The position numbers and the translations under genes were made by a program. Shown piece by piece: positions 33,050-44,009 of a DNA stretch of 64,000 bases. The notes below the pieces were generated by a model. It saw only the letters and a program-made list of their open reading frames with translations. It had not been told where the DNA came from and did not search any database. This DNA comes from Chromatiales bacterium (GTDB taxonomy: Bacteria; Pseudomonadota; Gammaproteobacteria; UBA6429; Thiohalophilaceae), in contig JALSSV010000019.1 in the NCBI GenBank assembly GCA_026984045.1, positions 1-64,000 of the forward strand, read 5' to 3'. Numbering within the stretch: position 1 is the first letter of the stretch; each line of letters starts with the position of its first letter.

Positions 33050-33763
33050 GTGCGTTTCTCTTCTCCCCTGATTCCCGCCACCCTGATCCGGCGCTACAAG
33101 CGTTTCCTGGCCGACGTGCGTCTGGACGACGGCCGCGAGCTGACGGTGCACACCCCCAACACCGGCGCCATGACCGGTTGCGCCGAGCCCGGCAGCCGGA
33201 TCTGGCTGCGCGACACGGGCAATCCCGCTCGCAAGTATCCCCTGGCCTGGGAGCTGTCCTCGGCGCCCGGCGGCGCCCTGGTGGGTGTCAATACCCATCT
33301 GGCCAACCGCCTGGTACGCGAGGCCATCGAGGGGGGCGTGATCACGGAACTGCGCGGCTATTCCCGGATCCGTCAGGAAGTGCGTTACGGCGAGGAGGGC
33401 AGCCGCATCGATCTGCTGCTGCAGGAACGGGGGCGGGCCGACTGCTACGTGGAGATCAAGAGCGTGACCCTGGTGCGGGGCCAGGGTGAGGCGGCCTTTC
33501 CCGATGCGGTGAGCGCCCGGGGCAGCAAGCATCTGCGGGAACTCGCCCACATGGTGCGCGGTGGCGACCGGGCGGTGCTGCTGTTCTGCGTGCAGCGGGC
33601 CGATGCGCGCCTCGTGCGCCCGGCCGCCGACATCGATCCGCGCTATGCCCGGACTCTGGCCGAGGCCCGGCAGGCGGGCGTGGAGATCCTTGCCTGGCGG
33701 GCCTCGGTGTCGCCTGATGCCATCGAACTCGACACCCGCCTGCCGGTGGAGATCGAGGGCTGA
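33050..33763 (+). CDS. sfsA: SfsA, sugar fermentation stimulation protein homologue
   Basis: The 237-aa protein shows the SfsA pattern: RRYKRFLADVRLDDG, VHTPNTGAMTGCAEPGS, and a PD-(D/E)XK-like core with RIDLLLQ..CYVEIKSVTLV and FPDAVSARGSKHLREL. The start codon is GTG at 33050 with no good ribosome site. Its molecular role (nucleic-acid binding or nuclease) is not settled. It lies 41 bp before lolC on the same strand. Confidence 0.94.
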   Translation: MRFSSPLIPATLIRRYKRFLADVRLDDGRELTVHTPNTGAMTGCAEPGSRIWLRDTGNPARKYPLAWELSSAPGGALVGVNTHLANRLVREAIEGGVITELRGYSRIRQEVRYGEEGSRIDLLLQERGRADCYVEIKSVTLVRGQGEAAFPDAVSARGSKHLRELAHMVRGGDRAVLLFCVQRADARLVRPAADIDPRYARTLAEARQAGVEILAWRASVSPDAIELDTRLPVEIEG

Positions 33764-33804
33764 GCGGTAACGGCGGGCGGCTTTTTGTGGTTTAATGCCG
33801 CCCC

Positions 33805-35052
33805 ATGTTCCGTCCCCTGGAAATCGCCATCGGCCTGCGCTACACCCGCGCCAAGCGCCGCAACCATTTCATCTCCTTCATCTCCCTGACCTCCATGCTC
33901 GGCATCGCCCTGGGCGTGACCGCGCTCATTACCGTGATGTCGGTCATGAACGGCTTCGAGAAGGAAGTCCGGGGACGCATCCTCGACATGGTCTCCCACC
34001 TGACCGTGACCGGTTTCGAGGGCCGTCTGCGGGACTGGTCCGACGTGGTCATGCAACTGCGGGAGAATCCCCAGGTGCTCGGCACGGCCCCCTACGTGGA
34101 AGCGCAGGGGATGCTGATCCACGGCCGCAAGGTCCGGGGCACCCTGATTCGGGGCGTCGATCCGGCGCTGGAGCCGGCGGTCTCCAACGTGGGCCGCAAG
34201 ATGGTGGAGGGGACGCTGGACGTATTGCAGCCGGGCCGATTTCGCATCGTGCTCGGCCGGGATCTGGCGCGCATCCTGCACGTGGAGGTGGGCGACAAGG
34301 TGACCCTGGTCACGCCCAGCGCCAACGTCACCCCGGCCGGGGTAATGCCGCGCCTCAAGCAGTTCACGGTGGGCGGGATCTTCTACGTGGGCATGTTCGA
34401 GTATGACAGTTCGCTGGCCCTGATCCATCTGGCTGATGCCCAGCGCCTGTTTCGTCTCGGCGAGGCCGTGACCGGGGTGCGGGCCCGGCTGAAGGATCTG
34501 TTCCTGGCCCCGCAGGTGCGCTACGAGCTGCAGCAGGGCGGCCTGATGGACTACTGGGTGCGGGACTGGAGTTCCTATCACGCCAACTGGTTTCGCGCGG
34601 TGAAGATCGAGAAGCGCATGATCTTCCTGCTGCTGCTGCTGATCGTGGCGGTGGCCGCCTTCAACATCGTCTCCACCCTGGTGATGCTGGTCACCGACAA
34701 GCAGAGTGACATCGCCATCCTGCGCACCCTGGGCGCCAGCCCGCGCAGCATCATGGGGATCTTCATGGTCCAGGGCACGCTGATCGGCTTCATCGGCACC
34801 CTGCTGGGGATCGTCGGCGGCGTGAGCCTGTCACTCAACCTGGACACGGTGGTGCCGTTCGTCGAGCGGCTGTTCGGCTTCCACATCCTCGATCCCGGCA
34901 TCTACTACATCAGCGAACTGCCCTCGGATCTGCACTGGGACGACGTGTGGACCATCGTCGGCGTGGCCTTCGTGCTGGGCCTGGTCTCGACCCTCTATCC
35001 GGCCTGGCGTGCCAGCCGCGTGCAGCCCGCGGAGGCCCTGCGTTATGAATGA
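33805..35052 (+). CDS. lolC: LolC/LolE-family lipoprotein-releasing membrane protein
   Basis: The 415-aa FtsX-type protein has one N-terminal helix (about 25-48), a large periplasmic domain, and three C-terminal helices (about 270-295, 320-345, 380-400), the layout of LolC/E. It works with LolD to release lipoproteins to LolA for transport to the outer membrane. No second lolC/E gene follows, so it may form a homodimer as in LolF-type systems or be paired elsewhere. Its last 8 bp overlap lolD. Confidence 0.94.
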   Translation: MFRPLEIAIGLRYTRAKRRNHFISFISLTSMLGIALGVTALITVMSVMNGFEKEVRGRILDMVSHLTVTGFEGRLRDWSDVVMQLRENPQVLGTAPYVEAQGMLIHGRKVRGTLIRGVDPALEPAVSNVGRKMVEGTLDVLQPGRFRIVLGRDLARILHVEVGDKVTLVTPSANVTPAGVMPRLKQFTVGGIFYVGMFEYDSSLALIHLADAQRLFRLGEAVTGVRARLKDLFLAPQVRYELQQGGLMDYWVRDWSSYHANWFRAVKIEKRMIFLLLLLIVAVAAFNIVSTLVMLVTDKQSDIAILRTLGASPRSIMGIFMVQGTLIGFIGTLLGIVGGVSLSLNLDTVVPFVERLFGFHILDPGIYYISELPSDLHWDDVWTIVGVAFVLGLVSTLYPAWRASRVQPAEALRYE

Positions 35053-35755
35053 ACGACGCTGCCCGGTCGTGCAGTGCACGGGACTGGTGAAAACCTTCCT
35101 CCAGGGGCCGCAGCCGGTGGAAGTGCTGCGCGGCATCGATCTGACCGTGGCCGCCGGCGAACAGGTGGCCATCGTCGGCGCCTCCGGCTCCGGCAAGAGC
35201 ACCCTGCTGCACCTGCTCGGCGGGCTGGACGTGCCGACTGCCGGCGAGATCAGCATCGGCGGCCAGTCCATGTCGGCCCTGGGTGAGACCGACCGGGGCC
35301 GGCTGCGCAACCGGATGCTGGGCTTCGTCTACCAGTTCCACCACCTGTTGCCGGAGTTCACCGCCCTGGAGAACGTCGCCATGCCGCTGCTGATCCGCGG
35401 CGAGCCGGTGTCCCGCGCCGAGGCGCGGGCCCGGGAGGTGCTGGCGCAGGTGGGGATCGGCCATCGCCTCGGTCACAAGCCGGGCGAGCTGTCGGGAGGC
35501 GAGCGTCAGCGGGCCGCGGTGGCCCGGGCCCTGGTCACCCGCCCCGCCTGCGTGCTGGCCGACGAACCGACCGGCAATCTCGACAGCCACACGGCCGCTC
35601 AGGTGCATGATCTGATGCTGGAGCTGAACCGCCGCTACACCACCAGTTTCGTGGTGGTGACCCACGATCCACGCATCGCCGCGCGCATGGACCGGGTGCT
35701 GAAGATGGCCGACGGCGTACTAGAAGAAGTTATGAATATCAAAGACCTGGATTGA
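35045..35755 (+). CDS. lolD: LolD, ATPase of the lipoprotein-release transporter
   Basis: The 236-aa ATPase has Walker [10 protein letters not shown] (about residue 45), signature LSGGERQR (near 148), Walker [12 protein letters not shown] and the [18 protein letters not shown] stretch typical of LolD. I chose ATG 35045, which overlaps the lolC stop. Its stop codon abuts the stop codon of the opposite-strand DUF2062 gene with no base between. Confidence 0.95.
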   Translation: MNERRCPVVQCTGLVKTFLQGPQPVEVLRGIDLTVAAGEQVAIVGASGSGKSTLLHLLGGLDVPTAGEISIGGQSMSALGETDRGRLRNRMLGFVYQFHHLLPEFTALENVAMPLLIRGEPVSRAEARAREVLAQVGIGHRLGHKPGELSGGERQRAAVARALVTRPACVLADEPTGNLDSHTAAQVHDLMLELNRRYTTSFVVVTHDPRIAARMDRVLKMADGVLEEVMNIKDLD

Positions 35756-36322
35756 TTACTTCAAGCGGTCTTCAGAATCCACCTGAAGTTTCGCCGCTTC
35801 CCGTTCCAGCCGCCTCCGGCGCCGCTCCCGCAAGTGGGAAATCACGTGCAGCCGCCAGAACAGGCGGGTCAGGCCATAGCCGGTCGCCGCGGCCACGCTG
35901 CCGACGATGAAGCAGCCCAGCAACAGGGGCTGCCAGATCAGCCCCAGCTCGTGTTCCATCCACTCCCAGCTCAGGGAGAAGTCCACCGGCTGCAGCGGGG
36001 CGCCCAGGATCCAGGTACCCACCTTGTAGCAGAAGTAGAACATGGGCGGGATGGTGACCGGGTTGGTGAGCCACACCAGGCCCACGGCAATGGGCAGATT
36101 GACCCGGAACACGATGGCCGCGGCCGCGGCCACTAGCATCTGGGTGGGCAGGGGGATGAAAGCGCAGAACAGGCCTACCGCCATCGCCCCGGAGACGGAG
36201 CGGCGGTTGAGATGCAGCAGGTTGGGATCGTGCAGCAGCTTGCCGAACAGCCGGTTGAGCAGGCGGTGGTTGCGGATCTTCTCGTGATCCGGCATATAAC
36301 GTCTGAAGAACTTTCGGGACAT
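35756..36322 (-). CDS. DUF2062 membrane protein
   Basis: The 188-aa protein has the DUF2062 domain: PNLLHLNRRSVSGAMAVGLFCAFIPLPTQ, a first helix pair (about 45-90), the VWLTNPVTIPPMFYFCYKVG motif, and a last helix (about 145-168) before a basic tail (RERRRRRLEREAAK). It is an inner-membrane protein of unknown function. The ATG at 36322 is chosen for the family's usual start (MSRKFFRRYMPDHE); the ribosome site is weak. It ends tail-to-tail with lolD. Confidence 0.88.
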   Translation of the reverse strand: MSRKFFRRYMPDHEKIRNHRLLNRLFGKLLHDPNLLHLNRRSVSGAMAVGLFCAFIPLPTQMLVAAAAAIVFRVNLPIAVGLVWLTNPVTIPPMFYFCYKVGTWILGAPLQPVDFSLSWEWMEHELGLIWQPLLLGCFIVGSVAAATGYGLTRLFWRLHVISHLRERRRRRLEREAAKLQVDSEDRLK

Positions 36323-36384
36323 GGGGTTGGAATGGATACCGGCCTTCGACGCGCCATTATCGCCGATCTGCCAGGGAACGCCCA

Positions 36385-38694
36385 GTGAACCCCTGGCTGT
36401 TGCGCGGCCTGGCATTCGCCTGCGGTTGCCTGCTCCTGCAGGGATTCGCCGATCTGCCGCCAATGGGGCTGGCGGCGGCCTTGCCGCTGCTGCCGCTCGT
36501 GGCGCGATTCACTCCCTTGCCCCTGCCTGCCGGACTGCCGTGGCTGGCCGCCGGTTTCCTCTGGGCGCTGTTCCAGGCCCATCTGCTGCTCGACACAGGC
36601 CTGCCCCCGGAACGGGAAGGGGTGGATCTGTGGCTCGAAGGGCAAATCGTCTCCCTGCCGGCGCGCACCCCACGCCGGGTCCGATTCGAACTGGGCGTGA
36701 ATTCGGCGCGCCTGGCGGCGACGGGGCAGCCGCTGGCGATGGTCTCCCGGGTCCGGTTGAGCTGGTATGGCCGCTTTCCGGAACCCGTCCCCGGGGAGAC
36801 CTGGCGGCTGCGAGTTCGCCTCAAGCGGCCCCACGGCTTGCGCAACCCCGGCGGTTTCGACTACGAGCAATGGCTGTTCCGCCACGGGATCCGCGCCACC
36901 GGATACGTGCGCGCCGATCCGGGCAACCGGCGTCTGGCGATGGCCACGGGCCACTGGGCGAGCCGTCTGCGTTACGGGTTTCGTGAACGCCTGCGGGATC
37001 GGCTGCCCGAGATGCCCGCGGCCGGCCTGTTGCTTGCGCTGGTGGTGGGAGATCGCAGCGACATCGGCGAGCAGGACTGGGCGGTGCTGCGCGCCACCGG
37101 CACCAATCACCTGATGGCCATTTCCGGCCTGCACATCGGCCTGCTGGCCGGTCTGGGGTTCTGGCTGGGACGGTGGCTCTGGCGGTTCTCGGGACGGGGC
37201 CTGCTGTGGCTGCCGGCGCCACGCTTCGGCGTGCTGCTCGCCCTGATCCTGGCCAGCGGCTATGCGGCGCTGGCCGGGTTTTCGGTGCCCACCCAGCGGG
37301 CCCTGATCATGACGGCCGCGGCCCTGCTGGCCCTGTGGCATTATCGCCGGGTGGCGGCCGGCCAGACCCTGGGCCTGGCCCTGCTGCTGGTGCTGGTGCG
37401 CGATCCTCTGGCGGTACTGGACCCCGGTTTCTGGCTCTCGTTTGCTGCCGTGGGGCTGATCTTCCTTGGTCTGCGGGGGCGTCTGCGGGCCACCGGCCGA
37501 CTGCGCCAGGCGATCCAGGTCCAGTGGTGGATTTCCCTTGGCCTCCTGCCCCTGTTGCTGCTGCTCTTCAGCCAGGCCTCGCTGATTTCGCCGCTGGCCA
37601 ACCTGCTGGCGGTGCCCGTGGTGGGACTGCTGGTGGTGCCCCTGGCGCTGAGCGGGGGGCTCCTGGGGCTGGGCTGGCCGACGGTTGGCGGTCTGCTGCT
37701 CTCCGCTGCCGCCTGGCTCATGCAGGGGATCCTGGTCGTCCTCGGCTGGCTGGCCGCGCTGCCGTTCGCCCAGTGGAGCGGGGCACAGGTGTCATTGTGG
37801 GCCACGTTCCTGGCGTTTGCCGGCATGCTGATGTTGCTCATGCCCCGGGGAGTGCCCGGGCGGCTCGCCGGCGCGGTACTCCTGCTGCCGCTGCTGTTTC
37901 CGTCACCGGCACGGCCTCCCTTCGGACAGGCCGACTTCACCCTCCTCGACGTGGGACAGGGGCTCGCGGCAGTGATCCGTACCCGTCACCACACGCTGCT
38001 CTACGATGCCGGGCCCCGCTTCGGTCCGCACTTCGAGGCCGGCGGCGCGGTGGTGCTGCCGTATCTTCGGTCCGTGGGCCGCAACCGGATCGACCGCCTG
38101 GTGATCAGCCACGCCGACAGCGATCATCGGGGTGGCGCCGAGGCGGTGCTGCGGGGCCTGCCGGTGCAGGCGCTGAACGCCAGCCGTCCCCTGCAGCTCG
38201 CGGGCAGGCCGAGTCGGCCCTGCCTGGCGGGGGAGCACTGGACATGGGATGGCGTGCGCTTCGCCTTCCTGCATCCGGACGCCGGAATGCGGGGCCGCAA
38301 CAACGCCTCCTGCGTGTTGCGGGTGCGTGCCAGCCGGCATGTCCTGCTGCTGACGGGAGACATCGAACGGCCGGCGGAACGGCGGCTGATACGGCGCCTG
38401 GGGGACCGTCTGGCCGCCGACGTGCTGGTGGTGCCCCATCACGGCAGCAAGAGTTCCTCCAGTGCGGCCTTCCTGGACCGGGTCCGGCCTGCCTGGGCGC
38501 TGTATCCGGTGGGATACCGCAACCGCTTCGGCTTTCCCGCGCCGCCGGTGCGGGCCCGTTACCGGGCGCGGGGCATCGCCACCCTGGCCACGGCCAGCCA
38601 AGGCGCCATTACCCTCCGCCTCGGCGACGGGGAACTGCGACCCGAGGGTTACCGCCTCCAGACCCGTCGTTACTGGCATGATCGATCGCCTTGA
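36385..38694 (+). CDS. comEC: ComEC/Rec2-type DNA uptake channel
   Basis: The 769-aa protein has an N-terminal OB-like region, a multi-helix competence domain with MAISGLHIGLLAG near residue 245, and a C-terminal metallo-beta-lactamase domain with HADSDHRGG near 576 and VPHHGSKSSSS. It carries single-stranded DNA across the inner membrane during natural transformation. The start is GTG at 36385. The next gene, exbB, begins 149 bp later. Confidence 0.94.
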   Translation: MNPWLLRGLAFACGCLLLQGFADLPPMGLAAALPLLPLVARFTPLPLPAGLPWLAAGFLWALFQAHLLLDTGLPPEREGVDLWLEGQIVSLPARTPRRVRFELGVNSARLAATGQPLAMVSRVRLSWYGRFPEPVPGETWRLRVRLKRPHGLRNPGGFDYEQWLFRHGIRATGYVRADPGNRRLAMATGHWASRLRYGFRERLRDRLPEMPAAGLLLALVVGDRSDIGEQDWAVLRATGTNHLMAISGLHIGLLAGLGFWLGRWLWRFSGRGLLWLPAPRFGVLLALILASGYAALAGFSVPTQRALIMTAAALLALWHYRRVAAGQTLGLALLLVLVRDPLAVLDPGFWLSFAAVGLIFLGLRGRLRATGRLRQAIQVQWWISLGLLPLLLLLFSQASLISPLANLLAVPVVGLLVVPLALSGGLLGLGWPTVGGLLLSAAAWLMQGILVVLGWLAALPFAQWSGAQVSLWATFLAFAGMLMLLMPRGVPGRLAGAVLLLPLLFPSPARPPFGQADFTLLDVGQGLAAVIRTRHHTLLYDAGPRFGPHFEAGGAVVLPYLRSVGRNRIDRLVISHADSDHRGGAEAVLRGLPVQALNASRPLQLAGRPSRPCLAGEHWTWDGVRFAFLHPDAGMRGRNNASCVLRVRASRHVLLLTGDIERPAERRLIRRLGDRLAADVLVVPHHGSKSSSSAAFLDRVRPAWALYPVGYRNRFGFPAPPVRARYRARGIATLATASQGAITLRLGDGELRPEGYRLQTRRYWHDRSP

Positions 38695-38843
38695 AACGGG
38701 TTCGGCCCTTCCTGCACCTGGCGGTCTCTGTTAAAGTTGCGGCTGCACAAACATCCCGTCATCGCACCGGGACGGACGGCCGTCAACGGCTTGCCCCGCC
38801 GGTCCGGCATCCCGGTACATCAACCGCAAGGAACAATCACGTC

Positions 38844-39464
38844 GTGTTCGAGATGGTTCAAGCGGGCGGCTGGCTCATGCTGCCCATTCTGTTGTGTTCG
38901 GTCATCGCCCTGGCCATCGTCGGCGAACGCTTCTGGTCCCTGCAGACCCGCCGCATCACGCCGCCCAACCTGGTGGCCCAGGTCTGGCAATGGTACAAGT
39001 CCGGCAGTCTCGATGACGAGCACGTTCAGGCGCTGGCGAAGAACTCGCCGCTGGGCCGGATCCTGGCGGCCGGGCTGGTCAACCGCCACCATCCACGGGA
39101 GATCATGAAGGAGGCCATCGAGGACGTGGGCCGCCAGGTGGTGCACGAACTGGATCGCTATCTCAACACCCTGGGCACCGTGGCCGCGGTGACGCCGCTG
39201 CTGGGCCTGCTCGGCACCGTGATCGGCATGATCAAGGTCTTTGCTGCCATCACCACCCACGGCGTGGGCAATCCGGGCGTGCTGGCCGGCGGCATCTCCG
39301 AAGCCCTGATCACCACCGCTGCCGGCCTGTCGGTGGCCATCCCCAGCCTGATCTTCTACCGCTACTTCCGCGGCAAGGTGAACGCCCTGGTGCTGAAGAT
39401 GGAAGAGGAGGCCCTGAAGATGCTGGACGTGATGCACGGCGAGCGGGAAGCCCGGGAGCCCTGA
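38844..39464 (+). CDS. exbB: ExbB/TolQ-family proton channel subunit
   Basis: The 206-aa inner-membrane protein has three helices (about 8-30, 108-130, 150-175) with the ExbB/TolQ pattern TVAAVTPLLGLLGTVIGMIKVF and EALITTAAGLSVAIPSLI. I chose GTG 38844, ten bases after AAGGAA, because the family starts MFEMVQAGGWLM; the long upstream extension is not protein-like. It works with the ExbD gene 3 bp downstream to couple proton flow to an outer-membrane or envelope task. Confidence 0.93.
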   Translation: MFEMVQAGGWLMLPILLCSVIALAIVGERFWSLQTRRITPPNLVAQVWQWYKSGSLDDEHVQALAKNSPLGRILAAGLVNRHHPREIMKEAIEDVGRQVVHELDRYLNTLGTVAAVTPLLGLLGTVIGMIKVFAAITTHGVGNPGVLAGGISEALITTAAGLSVAIPSLIFYRYFRGKVNALVLKMEEEALKMLDVMHGEREAREP

Positions 39465-39467
39465 GTC

Positions 39468-39890
39468 ATGCGCCTGCAAGACAAGCGCCGGGACGAGGAG
39501 CCGGAGGTCAACCTCACGCCCCTGATCGACGTGGTGTTTCTGCTGCTGATCTTCTTCATGGTCTCCACCACCTTCGACAAGCAGGCCGAACTGAACATCG
39601 AGCTGCCGGAAGCCAGCGGCAAGGTCACCGAGACCAGGCAGTTCAAGGTGGAGATCAGCATCGACGCCCAGGGCCACTATTTCATCAACAACCGGCGGGT
39701 GCGCGACGAGAAGCTGGCCACCCTCAAGCGGGCCCTGTCCGACACGGTGCAAGGGCATGCCAGGCCGAAGCTGATCATCAGCGCCGATCGCAAGACGCCC
39801 CACGAATACGTGATCCGCGCCATGGATGCCGCCCGCCAGCTCGGCCTTACCCATCTGACCTTCGCCACCCGGCAGTCTGCCGGGGACTGA
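39468..39890 (+). CDS. exbD: ExbD/TolR-family biopolymer transport protein
   Basis: The 140-aa protein has a short cytosolic start, one helix with the proton-carrying Asp (LTPLIDVVFLLLIFFMVSTTF), and a periplasmic domain (KTPHEYVIRAMDAARQLG). It pairs with ExbB. It lies 3 bp after exbB and 4 bp before msbA, so this proton channel is co-expressed with lipid A export genes, a common arrangement in Gammaproteobacteria. Confidence 0.94.
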   Translation: MRLQDKRRDEEPEVNLTPLIDVVFLLLIFFMVSTTFDKQAELNIELPEASGKVTETRQFKVEISIDAQGHYFINNRRVRDEKLATLKRALSDTVQGHARPKLIISADRKTPHEYVIRAMDAARQLGLTHLTFATRQSAGD

Positions 39891-39894
39891 TGGC

Positions 39895-41639
<1,745 letters not shown>

Positions 41640-41643
<4 letters not shown>

Positions 41644-42641
41644 TCGCCCAGTGGTTGCCCCGGATCTGGTCTTCCCGCAACGGGTTCAGTCAGGCCCTGC
41701 GGCCCCTCTCGTGGCTGTTCTGTGGCCTGGTCATCCTGCGCCGTCTGCTCTACCGGCTGCGGATCCTGCCCTCTCGCCGTCTGGCCGTACCGGTGATCGT
41801 GGTCGGCAATCTCACCGTGGGCGGCACCGGCAAGACGCCGCTGGTGATTGCGCTCGCCCGCCTCCTGCGCGAACACGGTTACCGGCCCGGCATCGTCAGT
41901 CGGGGGTATGGCGGGCTGGCCCGCAGCTGGCCACAGCAGGTGCGCCCCGACAGCGATCCGGTGATGGTGGGGGACGAGCCGATTCTGATCGCTCGCCAGA
42001 CCGGCTGTCCCATGGCCGTGGGCCCCGACCGGGCCGAGGCCGGGGCGGCGCTGCTGCGCCATCATGATTGCGATATCCTGCTCTGCGACGACGGCCTGCA
42101 GCACTATGGCCTGCAGCGGGATCTGGAAGTCCTGGTCATCGACGGGGAACGGCGCTTCGGCAACGGCTTCTGTCTGCCGGCCGGCCCCCTGCGCGAACCG
42201 GTCCGCCGTCGCCAGACGGTGGACTTCATTCTCTGCAACGGTGCCTCGGCGTACTCGGGTGAATTGCCGATGCGCTATCGCATCGGTGATCTGGTCAACC
42301 TCGCCGATCCGGCCCGCCGGGCACCGCTTTCCGAGTGGCAGGGGCAGGCGGTGCATGGGGTGGCCGGCATCGGTCATCCGCCCCGCTTCTTCGCGATGCT
42401 GGAGCGGGCCGGATTGCAGGTGATCCGTCACCCCTTCGCCGATCATCACGCCTACCAGGCGGCCGATCTCGATTTCGGCGACGATCTCCCGGTGGTGATG
42501 ACCGAGAAGGATGCGGTAAAGTGCCAGCGCCATGCCCGCGAGAATTTCTGGTACCTGCCCATCGAGGCGCAACTGCCCGCGGGTTTCGCCCCGCATTTCC
42601 TCAACCGGATCGAGGCCATCCATGGACAAAAACCTGCTTGA
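41640..42641 (+). CDS. lpxK: LpxK, tetraacyldisaccharide 4'-kinase
   Basis: The 333-aa membrane-associated kinase has the P-loop [37 protein letters not shown] and the late [11 protein letters not shown]. It adds the 4'-phosphate of lipid A. The start is GTG at 41640 within the msbA stop (GTGA). Confidence 0.96.
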
Positions 42642-42801
42642 TATCCTCGCCTGCCCCGTGTGCAAGGGGCCGCTGATCTACGATCAGGAGAAACAGGAAC
42701 TGATCTGCAAGGCCGACCGCCTGGCCTTTCCCATTCGTGACGACATCCCGGTGATGCTGGAGGACGAGGCCCGCCAGCTCGACGCCGACGAGGTGGGCTG
42801 A
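42622..42801 (+). CDS. ycaR: YcaR/Trm112-family small zinc-ribbon-like protein
   Basis: The 59-aa protein begins [20 protein letters not shown] and keeps only the first CxxC pair plus Cys35-like LICKAD, ending EVG. It is always found between lpxK and kdsB in Gammaproteobacteria. It overlaps lpxK by 20 bp and precedes kdsB by 2 bp. The role is not firmly known. Confidence 0.93.
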   Translation: MDKNLLDILACPVCKGPLIYDQEKQELICKADRLAFPIRDDIPVMLEDEARQLDADEVG

Positions 42802-42803
42802 GC

Positions 42804-43577
42804 GTGGCTTTCCGGGTCGTCATCCCGGCCCGGCATGCCGCCAGCCGGCTGCCGGGAAAGCCGCTGTTGCCGCTGGCCGGCCGGCCCATGATCGCCCATG
42901 TGCACGATTGCGCGCGCCGCAGCGGCGCGCAGACGGTGATCGTGGCCACCGACGATGCGCGCATCGAACGAGCGGCCCGGGATTTCGGCGCCGACGTGCG
43001 CATGACCGCCGACACCCATCGCTCCGGCACCGATCGCCTGGCGGAAGTGGTGGCCGCCGAAGGCTGGGCCGACGAGACCATCGTGGTCAACCTGCAGGGC
43101 GACGAGCCCCTGATGCCGCCGGCCTGCATCCGCCAGGTGGCCGAGGCCCTGGCCACCCATCCCGAGGCCGACGTGGCCACCCTCTGCACGCCGATCCACC
43201 ATCCGGCCGAGCTGTTCGATCCCCACGTGGTCAAGGTGGTGCGCGATGCGGCCGATCATGCCCTCTATTTCAGCCGCGCGCCGATCCCCTGGCACCGGGA
43301 CGAGTTCGCCGGCGATCCCGACGCGCTGCCCGCCGATACGCCCTTCCTGCGTCACATCGGCCTGTATGCCTACCGCGCCGGCTTCCTGCGCGACTATGTC
43401 GCCGCCGCCCCGGCGCCGCTGGAAGTGGCCGAGTCGCTGGAACAGTTGCGGGTGCTTTGGCACGGCGGGCGCATCGTGGTGCCCGTGGCGGTGGCCATCC
43501 CCGGCCCGGGAGTGGACACGCCGAACGATCTGGCGAGGGTGGAACGGATTCTGCTGGAGGAGGGGAAGGGGATGTGA
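42804..43577 (+). CDS. kdsB: KdsB, CMP-Kdo synthetase
   Basis: The 257-aa enzyme has the nucleotidyltransferase start [37 protein letters not shown] and the HIGLYAYR motif. It activates Kdo for lipopolysaccharide core assembly. It starts with GTG at 42804. It ends the comEC-to-kdsB run; a cluster of three REP units follows. Confidence 0.96.
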   Translation: MAFRVVIPARHAASRLPGKPLLPLAGRPMIAHVHDCARRSGAQTVIVATDDARIERAARDFGADVRMTADTHRSGTDRLAEVVAAEGWADETIVVNLQGDEPLMPPACIRQVAEALATHPEADVATLCTPIHHPAELFDPHVVKVVRDAADHALYFSRAPIPWHRDEFAGDPDALPADTPFLRHIGLYAYRAGFLRDYVAAAPAPLEVAESLEQLRVLWHGGRIVVPVAVAIPGPGVDTPNDLARVERILLEEGKGM

Positions 43578-43578
43578 A

Positions 43579-43690
43579 TCGCGGCGGGGGCGCCGATTCT
43601 ACAGGGGGGTGGAATCGTGAATCGCGGCAGGGGGCGCCGATCCTACCTTGGAAACGGTCACCTCTTGTAGGAGCGGCGCCCCCGCCGCGA
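43579..43690. repeat. Cluster of three REP-like units
   Basis: Units at 43579-43602, 43622-43646 and 43667-43690 (two in one orientation, the third inverted) fill the gap between the convergent kdsB and the 88-aa gene. The first two carry a changed right side (GCCGATTCTAC, GCCGATCCTAC), showing drift from the common GCCGCTCCTAC. Confidence 0.85.
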
Positions 43691-43702
43691 CCTGCGGCTG
43701 AC

Positions 43703-43969
43703 TCACTCGATCAGATCCAGCGCCAGAAACTCGCTGGACAGCTCCGTGTGTTCCTCGTTGAGCACCGGAATGGTGTAGGTGACCGGCGAGCGGCGGGTGG
43801 CCTCCCCATGCTGGTTGGGCTGGATGGTGGGAGTCTCGTCGATACCCTGCAGCACGATGGATGGGCCGTCTTCGAGCACCTCGATGACCTGGCAGCGCAG
43901 GCCCTGATGGATCATGCGCAGGCCGATCAGGCTGCGCAACTGGTCAAGGGTGATGATGATTTCACTCAT
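43703..43969 (-). CDS. 88-aa protein of unknown function
   Basis: The protein begins MSEIIITLDQLRSLIGLRMI, continues with an OB- or SH3-like run of beta strands (CQVIEVLEDGPSIVLQG, RSPVTYTIPVLN) and ends LSSEFLALDLIE. There is no signal or membrane segment; one Cys. The frame extends upstream to 44089 but that part overlaps nothing useful and is low complexity, so ATG 43969 is kept. It ends 12 bp from a REP unit and follows the radical-SAM gene by 40 bp on the same strand. Confidence 0.72.
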   Translation of the reverse strand: MSEIIITLDQLRSLIGLRMIHQGLRCQVIEVLEDGPSIVLQGIDETPTIQPNQHGEATRRSPVTYTIPVLNEEHTELSSEFLALDLIE

Positions 43970-44009
43970 GGGACATGGCGGCGAAGGGGATACTGCCGAC
44001 CATTTGACC

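Noticed and set aside
43579-43690. Spaced short repeats that might be a CRISPR array
   Set aside because: Units are in mixed orientation, spacing is about 20 bp, and they are the dispersed REP family; no array exists elsewhere in the window even though a Cas6-like gene is present.
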